Positions 1 to 6,094 of a DNA stretch of 7,618 nt are shown piece by piece. Positions within the stretch are counted from its first letter, which is position 1. Each line of letters starts with the position of its first letter. Source of the DNA: Chitinophagaceae bacterium. Its GTDB lineage: Bacteria; Bacteroidota; Bacteroidia; Chitinophagales; Chitinophagaceae. The notes under the pieces are model-generated. The model saw only the letters and a list, made by a program, of their open reading frames with translations. It was not told the DNA's origin and did no database searches. The position numbers were made by a program, and so were the translations under genes. The stretch is from positions 1-7,618 of the forward strand of contig JAJAZO010000164.1 of NCBI GenBank assembly GCA_026785745.1. The letters run 5' to 3'.

Positions 1-31
1 AAGCAAGAGAGAGACTAGAAAGAAAAAAGCT

Positions 32-499
32 ATGGGAATGAAAGCCGCATCGCTGGGAAATATTGAATTGGTTAAGCTGCATAAAACAGCCTTTTTATGT
101 AGCCGGAAAGTGCCTGCCAGTATAGTACTGAAATGTTATGATTGGGCAATAGAGCAAAGAGAAAAAGGTAATTGCATTATGAGTGGTTTTCATTCGCAAT
201 TGGAAAAAGATGTATAGCATTACCTGCTCAAAGGAAAACAACCCATCATTATTACATCAGCAAGAGGATTAAAAGAAAAAATAGAACCGGCATTAAAAAA
301 GCCTTTGGAAGAAGGCCAGATATTATTTATTACGTCTTTTAATAAGGAAGTAATAAGAGTAACAAAGGATACTGCTGCAATGAGAAATAAAATGATGATT
401 GAGATAGCGGATGATATTGTTGCTGGTCATATATCAACCGGTGGTTTATTAGCAGCCCTTTTGAAGGATTCTTCAAAAAAAGTTTCCTTTTTAAAATAA
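32..499 (+). pseudogene. DprA/SLOG-like Rossmann protein, interrupted by an in-frame amber codon
   Basis: One reading frame runs from ATG 32 to TAA 497-499 (154 sense codons) and is broken only by TAG at 215-217. Both halves read as one protein: GNIELVKLHKTAFLCSRKVP, a conserved SGFHSQLEKDV stretch, then HYLLKGKQPIII and ARGLKEKIEPALKKPLEEGQ, and a C-terminal part with TAAMRNKMMIEIADDIVAGH. This arrangement resembles the short DprA/SMF-like (SLOG superfamily) 'DNA-binding' proteins of Bacteroidota, in which the position of the stop is normally a leucine (DVLHYLL), so a single TTG-to-TAG change would explain it. The GFHS segment matches the nucleotide-binding GxxS loop of that fold. The frame is also open upstream to the window edge, so the true start could be earlier; ATG 32 or the in-frame ATG at 38 fit the family length. 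The gene is probably inactive unless an amber suppressor or readthrough exists; a sequencing error cannot be excluded. Family assignment is from memory of family members, moderate confidence. Confidence 0.6.
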
Positions 500-633
500 T
501 TGAAATATTAACCGGCACAGACAGACCCAGAAAGTACTGGAACGACCTGAAAACGAACCTAAAAAAGGAAGGAAGTGAGTTGTCCGAAAAAATCGGACAG
601 TTGAAAATGCAATCTGCCGACGGAAAATTTTAA
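493..633 (+). pseudogene. BRO-N (phage antirepressor-like) domain protein, internal fragment
   Basis: The frame through 493-633 reads IIEILTGTDRPRKYWNDL followed by LKKEGSELSEKIGQLKMQSA and DGKF, then TAA at 631-633. The TGTDRPRKYWNDLK and SELSEKIGQLKM blocks are diagnostic of the Bacteroidota BRO-N proteins, related to phage and baculovirus antirepressors, where they follow a VVDIIEVL helix and precede a DVADTE...RLIQSIPS segment. Neither the N-terminal strands nor the rest of the domain is present, and no start codon precedes the fragment, so about 45 codons of an originally much longer gene survive. Its 5' edge overlaps the stop codon of the preceding DprA-like remnant in another frame, which suggests a deletion junction. 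After the final DGKF codons the similarity to the family ends. It encodes no functional protein. Confidence 0.65.
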
Positions 634-662
634 CTGCAAAAAACAACTATAAAAACTAGTAT

Positions 663-2216
663 TTACTTCCTCCTCTTACTCAACATATACTTTTCATTAA
701 TCACCGTTCCCATCGGTTTGTTATATACTTTTCCTTCTACCCAGGAGATGATGTCGAGATAGGCAAACGAACGGGTTTCAAAACGGTTCTTCTCCAAATG
801 TTTTATGGTATGCAAAAACTTTTCAAACTCCGGTTTCAGTTGCCGGGGTGATAAAGGAATAGAGCTGCGCAAAAATTTAAACATCGCTTCTTCCACCACG
901 GTCAGGTTTTTCATTTTTGCCATAAAGCGATACACTGATTTGCTGAGTGATTCCATCAGCATATCATTACCAAGTTCATAATGCGCCATCAGGTGTACTA
1001 CCCGTGCATAGCATTGCAGGTCGTAGCGCAGGTTGGTTTTATCATTGATGATCATTTGCAGATAATCAATACAGCGGTTATAATCGCCACTGCCAAAACA
1101 CAGCATGGCAAATTTGTAATTCAACACCAATATACGGTGACTGTCTATAAAAAGATGATCGGCTTCCAGTTTTTCTTCTATACCCGGAATAAGCGGAAGC
1201 CCCTGCTTAAAAGTACCGAGCATAAAATGCTGGTTGATGCGGGCCGTGCTGATATAAATAAAAGCGAGGATGCGGAAACTATCATGGTCTTTTACCCTGT
1301 CCGTCTGCGCCACTTTTTCAAATTGCTGAAGTGTTTTTTCAAACTGGCGGTAGTTGCGTAAATCAAAATGTGCATTCAGCAAATTATGAATGCCTTTTAT
1401 GTAGTGACCTGTTTCCACCCGTACCATCAATGGTTGTTCGGTAAACAGGTCAACCCATTTTTTGGTGTAGCGGTAGTACTGTAAAAAATCCTGGCGAATG
1501 AAAGCATACCAGGTGTAGCTCTGATATAAATACAATCTTTCATAAAAGCCGGTTTGCTCCCACACATCTTTAGTAAGATTGTCCCTCATAAACTGCCGCA
1601 CATCTTTTTCATCTTCTTCGTTTCTTGCATGACCATGCTGCACAAACCAACTATATAGTTTTAATGCCAGGTTGGAAAGCCTTGCTACTCTTTCTATATG
1701 GTGGCTTACTTCATTAGCTTCGGCAGAAAGTATTTCGGCTTTGTCCTGCATGCTGCGGGTAATGTGCAGGTTTTCTATTCTTTTTTCCAACGCAATGGCT
1801 TGCGGCAAAAAGTTGAACTTCTGGTTGGCTTTCGCTATTTCTTTTGTCCTTTCTAAGATCCGGAGGCTTTGTATAAATAATCCTTTTTTATATAAAATAT
1901 GGGCATAGTCAAACTGTTCATTCAATTGCAGGTCGAGGCTGTCGGTACTTTTTAATAAACGAAGGCTGGCTAATATTTGTTTGTAAAGATGTGTTTTGAG
2001 ATTGGCTAACTGTGGCTTCGTTACATCGTCCAATTTTTTCAGCAAGGCCTTCTCATCGTAGTCTTTTAGCTTGTCCAGGGCATCAAAAAGCCGGACGATT
2101 TTGAGGTCTTCTTTGCCGGAACTTCGCTTTATATAGAGCTTGAAATGCCGTTTTTCGGCTTTTTCCAGCGACTTTATGAGCTGAAATAATATGTCGGTTG
2201 AGCGGTTGGGCATCAT
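663..2216 (-). CDS. conserved all-helical cytoplasmic protein of unknown function
   Basis: The 517-residue product has no signal peptide and no membrane segment, and it is rich in Lys, Arg, Leu and aromatic residues in an amphipathic helical pattern. The N-terminus (residues 8-30, DILFQLIKSLEKAEKRHFKL region) and the stretch KLKDYDEKALLKKL (49-62) are characteristic of a large family of Bacteroidota hypothetical proteins of about 500 residues that I recognise but that has no established function. Residues 104-150 (YAHILYKKGLFIQSLRILER and following) and several later helix pairs resemble tetratricopeptide-type repeats, so a scaffold or protein-protein interaction role is plausible, but this is inference. 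Two adjacent ATG codons open the frame (2216 and 2213); either could be used. It stands alone: convergent with the debris on its left and divergent from the candidate RNA on its right. Existence of the gene is secure, function is not. Confidence 0.9.
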   Translation of the reverse strand: MMPNRSTDILFQLIKSLEKAEKRHFKLYIKRSSGKEDLKIVRLFDALDKLKDYDEKALLKKLDDVTKPQLANLKTHLYKQILASLRLLKSTDSLDLQLNEQFDYAHILYKKGLFIQSLRILERTKEIAKANQKFNFLPQAIALEKRIENLHITRSMQDKAEILSAEANEVSHHIERVARLSNLALKLYSWFVQHGHARNEEDEKDVRQFMRDNLTKDVWEQTGFYERLYLYQSYTWYAFIRQDFLQYYRYTKKWVDLFTEQPLMVRVETGHYIKGIHNLLNAHFDLRNYRQFEKTLQQFEKVAQTDRVKDHDSFRILAFIYISTARINQHFMLGTFKQGLPLIPGIEEKLEADHLFIDSHRILVLNYKFAMLCFGSGDYNRCIDYLQMIINDKTNLRYDLQCYARVVHLMAHYELGNDMLMESLSKSVYRFMAKMKNLTVVEEAMFKFLRSSIPLSPRQLKPEFEKFLHTIKHLEKNRFETRSFAYLDIISWVEGKVYNKPMGTVINEKYMLSKRRK

Positions 2217-2302
2217 TGCAAATATATCCTGAAACGCTTAACAGTAAAGGGTTTTAATAAAAAGATAACCCGTAGGCATCATAAAATCAGTAGCAAATTG
2301 GG

Positions 2303-2333
2303 TTGAATGGGAAGCAAGTAGCCTATACCTTTG
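2303..2333 (+). promoter_or_regulatory. Bacteroidota-type promoter (TTG-N20-TACCTTTG)
   Basis: TTG at 2303-2305 is separated by 20 bases from TACCTTTG at 2326-2333. This is a full match to the -7 consensus TAnnTTTG of the main sigma factor of Bacteroidota, and the spacing matches that of the -33 element (TTTG or TTG, 19-21 bases upstream). Transcription would start near 2338-2341 and run rightwards into the candidate RNA. It is the best promoter match I found in the window. Confidence 0.6.
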
Positions 2334-2363
2334 TTTTAGAAAGATGCAGCATACATAAAGCAG

Positions 2364-2465
2364 GCAATCGTTAAAAGAAAAGTGGGAATCGTTAGAGGTC
2401 TGAGCAGTGCATCAAAGAACACTACTTTATTAAGATTTTCATATGGCAAGCAATCGTTAGAGGTC
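2364..2465 (+). repeat. three-copy AATCGTTA direct repeat
   Basis: GCAATCGTTA occurs at 2364-2373 and 2450-2459, and GGAATCGTTA at 2385-2394. Copies two and three continue as an identical 14-mer, AATCGTTAGAGGTC (2387-2400 and 2452-2465). Offsets between copies are 21 and 65 bases. All three lie within the candidate transcript, and the third copy forms the 5' arm of the terminator hairpin. Confidence 0.85.
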
Positions 2466-2493
2466 AGTCCGTTTCTACGGAAGGGCCTTTTTT
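2459..2493 (+). terminator. intrinsic terminator of the candidate RNA
   Basis: AGAGGTC (2459-2465) can pair, with G-U wobbles, to GGCCTTT (2484-2490). Inside it, after a symmetric AG/AG internal loop, TCCGT (2468-2472) pairs perfectly with ACGGA (2477-2481) around a TTCT loop. A run of six T (2488-2493) follows on the + strand. The geometry is that of a rho-independent terminator reading rightwards. The nearest upstream minus-strand gene points away, so the terminator belongs to a + strand transcript beginning in the same intergenic stretch. Confidence 0.7.
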
Positions 2494-2662
2494 GTTTCAA
2501 AAAGGTTTGCTAAAATAAGCGTTTATATCATTTAGACAAGAAGTTTCTTTACTTTTTTTATCCTTTTCCATTGTCTGTGCAATTTTGTTAGATTTTGTTC
2601 AACCCAGTCCTCTTCTATCCTTTTTTATTTATTTTATCTTCATGCCTTAATACTAATATGTT

Positions 2663-3151
2663 ATGGCAATCCGCATCTTTATTACCGGGGGCACTTTTGA
2701 TAAGGAATATAATGAACTGAACGGGGAGTTATATTTTAAAGACACCCACATGTCTGAACTGCTTGAAAAAGGCCGCTGCAAAGTACCTGTTGAAATAAGA
2801 ACACTGATGATGGTGGACAGCCTGGCAATGACGGAAGGCGACAGAACACTGATAGCCCATCAATGCAAGAGTTGTGACGAAACACAAATTGTCGTTACTC
2901 ATGGTACTGATACCATGAGTGAAACAGCCAGAGTGCTGGCTGAAAAAATAAAAGATAAAACTATTGTTCTTACCGGTGCCATGATACCCATAAAGTTTGG
3001 CAGCTCCGACGGCCTGTTTAATCTCGGCAGTGCATTGGCTTTTGCCCAATCATTACCCGCCGGTGTTTATGTAGCCATGAATGGCCGTTACTTTAACTGG
3101 AATAATGTGCGGAAGAATAAACAGACCGGAGTGTTTGAAGAAGTGAAGTAA
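2663..3151 (+). CDS. single-domain asparaginase-like protein
   Basis: The 162-residue product matches the N-terminal domain of type I/II L-asparaginases, which hydrolyse asparagine to aspartate and ammonia. The signature TGGTF (residues 8-12) supplies the first catalytic threonine (T11, equivalent to T12 of E. coli AnsB). THGTDTMSETA (79-89) supplies the second Thr-Asp pair (T82, D83). GAMIP (105-109) and SSDGLFNL (114-121) follow the family order, and K151 in NNVRKNK fits the catalytic lysine. The protein then ends, whereas classical asparaginases run to about 330 residues with a C-terminal domain that completes the active site across subunits. Stand-alone short versions occur in Bacteroidota and I take it as intact, but activity on asparagine is uncertain. 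There is no signal peptide, so it should be cytoplasmic. The ATG at 2658 is out of frame; 2663 is the only sensible start. The gene lies downstream of the candidate RNA and converges on the DoxX gene. Confidence 0.9.
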   Translation: MAIRIFITGGTFDKEYNELNGELYFKDTHMSELLEKGRCKVPVEIRTLMMVDSLAMTEGDRTLIAHQCKSCDETQIVVTHGTDTMSETARVLAEKIKDKTIVLTGAMIPIKFGSSDGLFNLGSALAFAQSLPAGVYVAMNGRYFNWNNVRKNKQTGVFEEVK

Positions 3152-3181
3152 TGGTTAGCTATCAATAAGAAAGAATACAAA

Positions 3182-3242
3182 CCACAGATTACACAGATTG
3201 TTTCTTACTTTATTAATCTGTGCTAATCCCTGTAATCTGTGG
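3182..3242. repeat. palindromic intergenic repeat (CCACAGATTACACAGATT type), possible bidirectional terminator
   Basis: CCACAGATTACA (3182-3193) is perfectly complementary in inverted orientation to TGTAATCTGTGG (3231-3242), and CACAGATT (3192-3199) to AATCTGTG (3215-3222). The right arm carries ten extra bases (CTAATCCCTG, 3223-3232) relative to a perfect palindrome. The element fills the 100-base gap between two convergent genes, so its long stem-loop could end transcription from both sides; an A-run follows on the right (T-run for the minus strand is upstream of the hairpin, so it is not a textbook terminator). Elements with these arms recur in Bacteroidota genomes, to my recollection, and behave like REP-type repeats. 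Confidence 0.8.
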
Positions 3243-3251
3243 CCAAAAAAA

Positions 3252-4214
3252 TCATCGGTTAAAAGAATATTGGTTTCGTTGAAAGAAAGTTGTTTCTCCG
3301 TCAAACCTCACTAGCTTAGTCATCGTAAATTTATTATTATCTATCAGCAATACATGATGGAAAGTAGCTGGTTTATTATCGTTACCATCGTTACCTTTTT
3401 CCTGCAAAACAATTTTTAATGCTCCGTCTGGTTGTACAGTTCTCTCCATTACCTTTCGCTTATTTACCATTATTCCGTTCTTACGGATCCGATATTTATC
3501 CTTTCCGTTTTTAGCTGGTTCAGCTGAAAAGAAAATTGCAACTTCAAATACTTCAGCACTTTTTATTGCTACTTCAACATTGGCTTTTATTGTTTCTGGT
3601 GTATTACTGGTGTAGTCCAAATAAGTAAGTGTACCGTTCCACCTTCCATTCAATGGTTTAAAATCAGTGATGCTCACAGATGGGTTTTGTGCATGAGCAT
3701 TCAGACCAATACATAATACTACCACTGCTGCAGCAATCTTAACCGGTGACAGGATCTTTACGTTCTTCCTGTTCATGATCAATTTATCCAACGAATATTT
3801 TCCGCCACCGCCAAAAGCTACTACCAAATAAGCCCAGAAATATAAATGCTGAAAGTACATACCGGTTAATGGTTCCGGTTTATCAAACCACAGAAAAGCG
3901 ATCACAAAAAATTGAAAGGCTAACTGTGCTGCTGCAAAACGGGTAAATAAGCCAATGGCAATCAGGATACCGCCAACAAATTCTCCCCAAGCGGCTGTGG
4001 CTGCCCAGAATGCCGGTGTAGGAAATGTAAATCCAAGCCCCGCTACCTGGTCGGCAAACCAGCCGGGTGCAGTGATCGTATTCATTTTCGGCCAGCCGGC
4101 GTGGATAGCAATGCTTAATCCAACATGCAGCCGGAATAAAAGCCAGCCGATATTCATGGCCTTGTTCTCACCTATACTGGTACCAAACATAAACTGTCGG
4201 AATTGTGCTTTCAT
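3252..4214 (-). CDS. DoxX-family membrane protein fused to a secreted beta-rich domain
   Basis: The 320-residue product has two parts. Residues 1-146 are a complete DoxX-type integral membrane protein: four hydrophobic helices at about 22-40, 69-90, 93-110 and 120-136, with the typical GWxxFxxHxG-like first helix, WGEFVGGILIAIGLFTRFAA and a terminal GGGGKYSLDKL. Directly after it comes M147 followed by NRKNVKILSPVKIAAAVVVL and a cleavage-like AHAQ (173-176), which is a textbook signal peptide. Residues 177-320 resemble small secreted Bacteroidota proteins of unknown function (PLNGRWNGTLTYLDYTS, GNDGNDNKPATFHHVLLIDN), predicted beta-rich and possibly lipocalin-like. With an even number of DoxX helices the fifth helix would place this domain in the periplasm, so a true fusion is topologically sensible. 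The alternative is translation of the second part from ATG 3776. DoxX proteins are linked to redox and thiosulfate or quinone-related membrane complexes, but the role here is unknown. No strong promoter is visible upstream. Confidence 0.88.
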   Translation of the reverse strand: MKAQFRQFMFGTSIGENKAMNIGWLLFRLHVGLSIAIHAGWPKMNTITAPGWFADQVAGLGFTFPTPAFWAATAAWGEFVGGILIAIGLFTRFAAAQLAFQFFVIAFLWFDKPEPLTGMYFQHLYFWAYLVVAFGGGGKYSLDKLIMNRKNVKILSPVKIAAAVVVLCIGLNAHAQNPSVSITDFKPLNGRWNGTLTYLDYTSNTPETIKANVEVAIKSAEVFEVAIFFSAEPAKNGKDKYRIRKNGIMVNKRKVMERTVQPDGALKIVLQEKGNDGNDNKPATFHHVLLIDNNKFTMTKLVRFDGETTFFQRNQYSFNR

Positions 4215-4292
4215 GACTAAAATTTTGTGGTGAATAATTTATTCCCACAAATATGCGCTGTTGAAAAGCCGGAGTCGCTGCAAAAGATGATA

Positions 4293-4356
4293 TGAGACAA
4301 GGTAAAGAGGTCTCTAATTATAATGAGCCGTCTCAAATGATAATTGTGGCGGCTCA
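4293..4356. repeat. two overlapping inverted repeats upstream of the DoxX gene
   Basis: TGAGAC (4293-4298) is inverted as GTCTCA (4330-4335), and TGAGCCG (4324-4330) is inverted as CGGCTCA (4350-4356). The two pairs share base 4330, so the hairpins are mutually exclusive. The right-hand half sites are also near direct repeats (CGTCTCAAAT 4329-4338, CGGCTCAAAT 4350-4359 differ at two positions). No T-run follows on either strand, so this is not a standard terminator; it may be operator half-sites or an RNA switch in the 172-base gap upstream of the minus-strand DoxX gene. Confidence 0.5.
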
Positions 4357-4386
4357 AATTAAAATATAGTTTTGAAAGTCAACGCA

Positions 4387-4767
4387 TTACTTTTTTTCCC
4401 CTTTCCAGGGCGATACAAATTTTCGATTTTCATTAAGCGTAATTCCAAAAACTTTGTTGCCTTCAATGTAGCCTGAATGAAAATAAGTGCCGCTCTGGTC
4501 GGCTGTGGTAAAAGCGAAATAGATTTTATCCCAATCTGTATTCAAAAAACCTCCCTGAAAAGGATAGCCATAAAATTCTCCCTCGAACACTTTTCCATCA
4601 ATTTTGGTGAATTTAAAATCCTTGAGGTATGGCTCACTGGCAGGTGTGGGGCGAAGGTCAATGACAAAATTACCAATCAAACTATCTGTAATTAGCTTTG
4701 AAGTATTATGCTGACTATAGCATGAAAGTGCAATAAAGGTGAAGCCCGATAATAGAAAATTTTTCAT
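4387..4767 (-). CDS. small secreted protein of unknown function
   Basis: The 126-residue product begins with a signal peptide, MKNFLLSGFTFIALSCYSQ, which could be cut by signal peptidase I after CYSQ or, less likely, processed as a lipoprotein at the cysteine (the residues before it, ALS, are a poor lipobox). The mature part has aromatic, glycine-rich beta-strand character: SLIGNFVIDLRPTPASEPYL, FEGEFYGYPFQGGFLNTDWD, GTYFHSGYIEGNKVFG. I recognise this as a conserved uncharacterised Bacteroidota family. The open frame extends further upstream to 4956, but that part runs through the end of the AraC-type gene in another frame and lacks secretion features; ATG 4767 is chosen because the signal peptide starts there. 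It lies 46 bases after the regulator gene on the same strand, so the two are probably co-transcribed, and the protein may be a target or partner of that regulator. Confidence 0.82.
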   Translation of the reverse strand: MKNFLLSGFTFIALSCYSQHNTSKLITDSLIGNFVIDLRPTPASEPYLKDFKFTKIDGKVFEGEFYGYPFQGGFLNTDWDKIYFAFTTADQSGTYFHSGYIEGNKVFGITLNENRKFVSPWKGEKK

Positions 4768-4813
4768 CTGTATTCGTATTTTAGGTGCTAGAACAGGCAA
4801 ATGGAGAAAAAGT

Positions 4814-6043
4814 TTACAGGGTTTTTTTATCCAGCCATTCTTTAGGGCTTTGGCCAGTAAACTTTTTAAATGCCCGGTTGAAAGTGGCTTTTGAATTAAA
4901 TCCGCAATCAAAAGCAATACCCAGCAATGTTTGTTTTTTATGTTCCCCGTTTTCAAGCAAGGTTTTCACCGCTTCGATACGAAACTGGTTTACAAAATCA
5001 TTGAAGTTGAGCCCAAAACCCTGGTTTACCATTTTTGATATAAGAGAAGGATTACTTTGTAATTGTTTTGCCACTTGTGCTAAAGAAAGTTCCGGATCTT
5101 CATACACGTTCTTCGCCTGCATCAGGTTGAGTAGCTTCGCTTTCCATTCATTTAATGTTTCATCTGGTATGGCTTGATTGTTAGCTACCGATTCAATCTC
5201 TATAACTTCTGCATCTTCGGTAGTTACGGGACGTTGAAACATTGGTGGCTGATAATTTAATAACAAAGCAGAACGATAGCCCGGCAGGTTATGTCGGAAA
5301 GCAATTTTCGTTTCAATAGAATTAGCATAACCGGTAATTGCGATATAATAAAAGATTATTGCGAAGGCGAGGAAATACCACCAGGTGCTGCTATACGTTT
5401 GTTGAATAATTAATTCGCTGATAGTAAAACCGAGGCGTACAATCAGAATGAATAAAAAGGAAAGAAGGAAACTTTTTATCCAGCGAAACATCACGACATC
5501 AGCATAGCTGATAACCTGTACGATTAGTTTTTTATACAAACTATAATAACGGATAGATAATATAAAGTAAAGCACCATCGAAGCAAACCCTGTCAACTGG
5601 TACCAGGTGTCAAAATCGGGGTCAGCGCCGTTGGCCAGGAAAAAATATTTTTTCAGAATAAGTTTATCTGTGACCACCATCACAACACTAAATAGCAGAT
5701 AAAGAAGTCCGGGCAGCAAATGCAGCCATTCCTTTTTACCAAAACGAAAAGAAGGGTTCAACAGACTTTGCACATAAAAGAAAATAACCGGGCCAATAAA
5801 GTATAAATGTTGAAAAGGAACATAAAAAAGAATATCCCGGTAAGGCTGTTCGTCATACCAGCCACCAAAACCAATCATCCACGGAGCGATGTACAGAATA
5901 CATAGGATTAAAAAAATGCTGAGCCATTTATCAGACCGTGTTTCATTCAAAATACTTTTTCTCCACAAAAGGATAGCATAAACCAACCCATGTACAAAAA
6001 AGATAAGCAGCAGCGAGCTGTACTTATTGAAAGAAAATAACAT
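4814..6043 (-). CDS. membrane-anchored AraC-family transcriptional regulator
   Basis: The 409-residue product has an N-terminal membrane half with about seven hydrophobic helices (roughly 10-28, 39-57, 71-92, 106-125, 149-167, 187-207, 219-240), a charged linker (about 245-300), and a C-terminal AraC/XylS DNA-binding domain (about 305-405). The first helix-turn-helix is in ELSLAQVAKQLQSNPSLISK (318-337). The second carries the family signature IAFDCGFNSKATFNRAFKKF (376-395) followed by TGQSPKEW (396-403). Such seven-helix AraC proteins are common in Bacteroidota and are thought to sense a signal in or across the inner membrane and bind DNA while anchored there; ligand and targets are unknown. 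The start at ATG 6043 leads directly into the first helix. It follows the SCO gene by 49 bases, so it may be part of that operon or have its own promoter. The inverted repeats near 4293-4356 are a possible but unproven binding site. Confidence 0.93.
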   Translation of the reverse strand: MLFSFNKYSSLLLIFFVHGLVYAILLWRKSILNETRSDKWLSIFLILCILYIAPWMIGFGGWYDEQPYRDILFYVPFQHLYFIGPVIFFYVQSLLNPSFRFGKKEWLHLLPGLLYLLFSVVMVVTDKLILKKYFFLANGADPDFDTWYQLTGFASMVLYFILSIRYYSLYKKLIVQVISYADVVMFRWIKSFLLSFLFILIVRLGFTISELIIQQTYSSTWWYFLAFAIIFYYIAITGYANSIETKIAFRHNLPGYRSALLLNYQPPMFQRPVTTEDAEVIEIESVANNQAIPDETLNEWKAKLLNLMQAKNVYEDPELSLAQVAKQLQSNPSLISKMVNQGFGLNFNDFVNQFRIEAVKTLLENGEHKKQTLLGIAFDCGFNSKATFNRAFKKFTGQSPKEWLDKKTL

Positions 6044-6068
6044 TTTGGAAAAATAGAAAAAGCTGGTG

Positions 6069-6094
6069 AATAATCAGCCTCTTGTTTGATTATT
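6069..6094 (-). other. AT-rich hairpin between the SCO and regulator genes
   Basis: AATAATCA (6069-6076) and TGATTATT (6087-6094) form a perfect eight-base inverted repeat around a ten-base loop, overlapping the SCO stop codon. On the minus strand it is followed after seven bases by two T-rich runs. It could weaken read-through from the SCO operon into the regulator gene, but an AT stem of this size is a poor terminator and may be chance. Confidence 0.3.

Larger units (their letters stand above)
2340..2493 (+). ncRNA. candidate small RNA or leader RNA with AATCGTTA repeats
   Basis: A predicted transcript of about 155 bases lies between a consensus promoter (2303-2333) and an intrinsic terminator (2459-2493). 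It has no substantial open frame; the only notable one is a five-codon ATG...TAG at 2443-2460. AATCGTTA occurs three times (2366-2373, 2387-2394, 2452-2459), and the last two copies extend to the identical 14-mer AATCGTTAGAGGTC. A closing helix is possible near the 5' end: GATGCA 2343-2348 with TGCATC 2408-2413, extended by GC/GC across a two-base bulge. I do not recognise it as a known RNA family. It could be an independent small RNA, or the 5' leader of the asparaginase gene that starts 170 bases after the terminator, with termination controlling read-through. Both ends and the function are inferred from sequence only. Confidence 0.45.
2217..2662. other. 446-base gene-free intergenic stretch containing a candidate RNA
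   Basis: No coding region longer than a few codons is supportable here. The left part (2217-2300) is the upstream region of the minus-strand 517-residue gene and holds a short GGGTT/AACCC inverted repeat (2249-2253 and 2267-2271). The centre (2303-2493) holds a promoter, repeats and an intrinsic terminator, described separately. The right part (2494-2662) is pyrimidine-rich on the + strand and leads into the asparaginase gene; I see no convincing promoter or ribosome binding site in it. Confidence 0.7.

Noticed and set aside
581..599. Perfect hairpin TGTCCGA-AAAAA-TCGGACA
   Set aside because: It falls inside the BRO-N fragment and is explained by the codons of the conserved SEKIGQ block; no T-run follows on either strand, so I do not call a terminator.
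981..1361. 126-residue open frame on the + strand
   Set aside because: It lies wholly antisense to the 517-residue gene and has no recognisable protein features.
2219..2226. TATATTTG on the minus strand just before the 517-residue gene
   Set aside because: It matches the -7 consensus, but it lies two bases before the ATG and has no TTG 19-21 bases upstream, so a transcript start there would fall inside the gene.
2571..2597. Possible promoter for the asparaginase gene (TTG and TAGATTTTG)
   Set aside because: The spacer is only 15 bases and the -7 element has an extra T, a poor match.
4248..4284. Possible promoter for the DoxX gene (TTTG and CATATTTG on the minus strand)
   Set aside because: The spacer is 25 bases, about five too long, and the first base of the -7 element is wrong.
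4768..4956. Upstream extension of the small secreted protein to 189 residues
   Set aside because: It overlaps the end of the AraC-type gene in another frame and would bury the clear signal peptide that starts at 4767.
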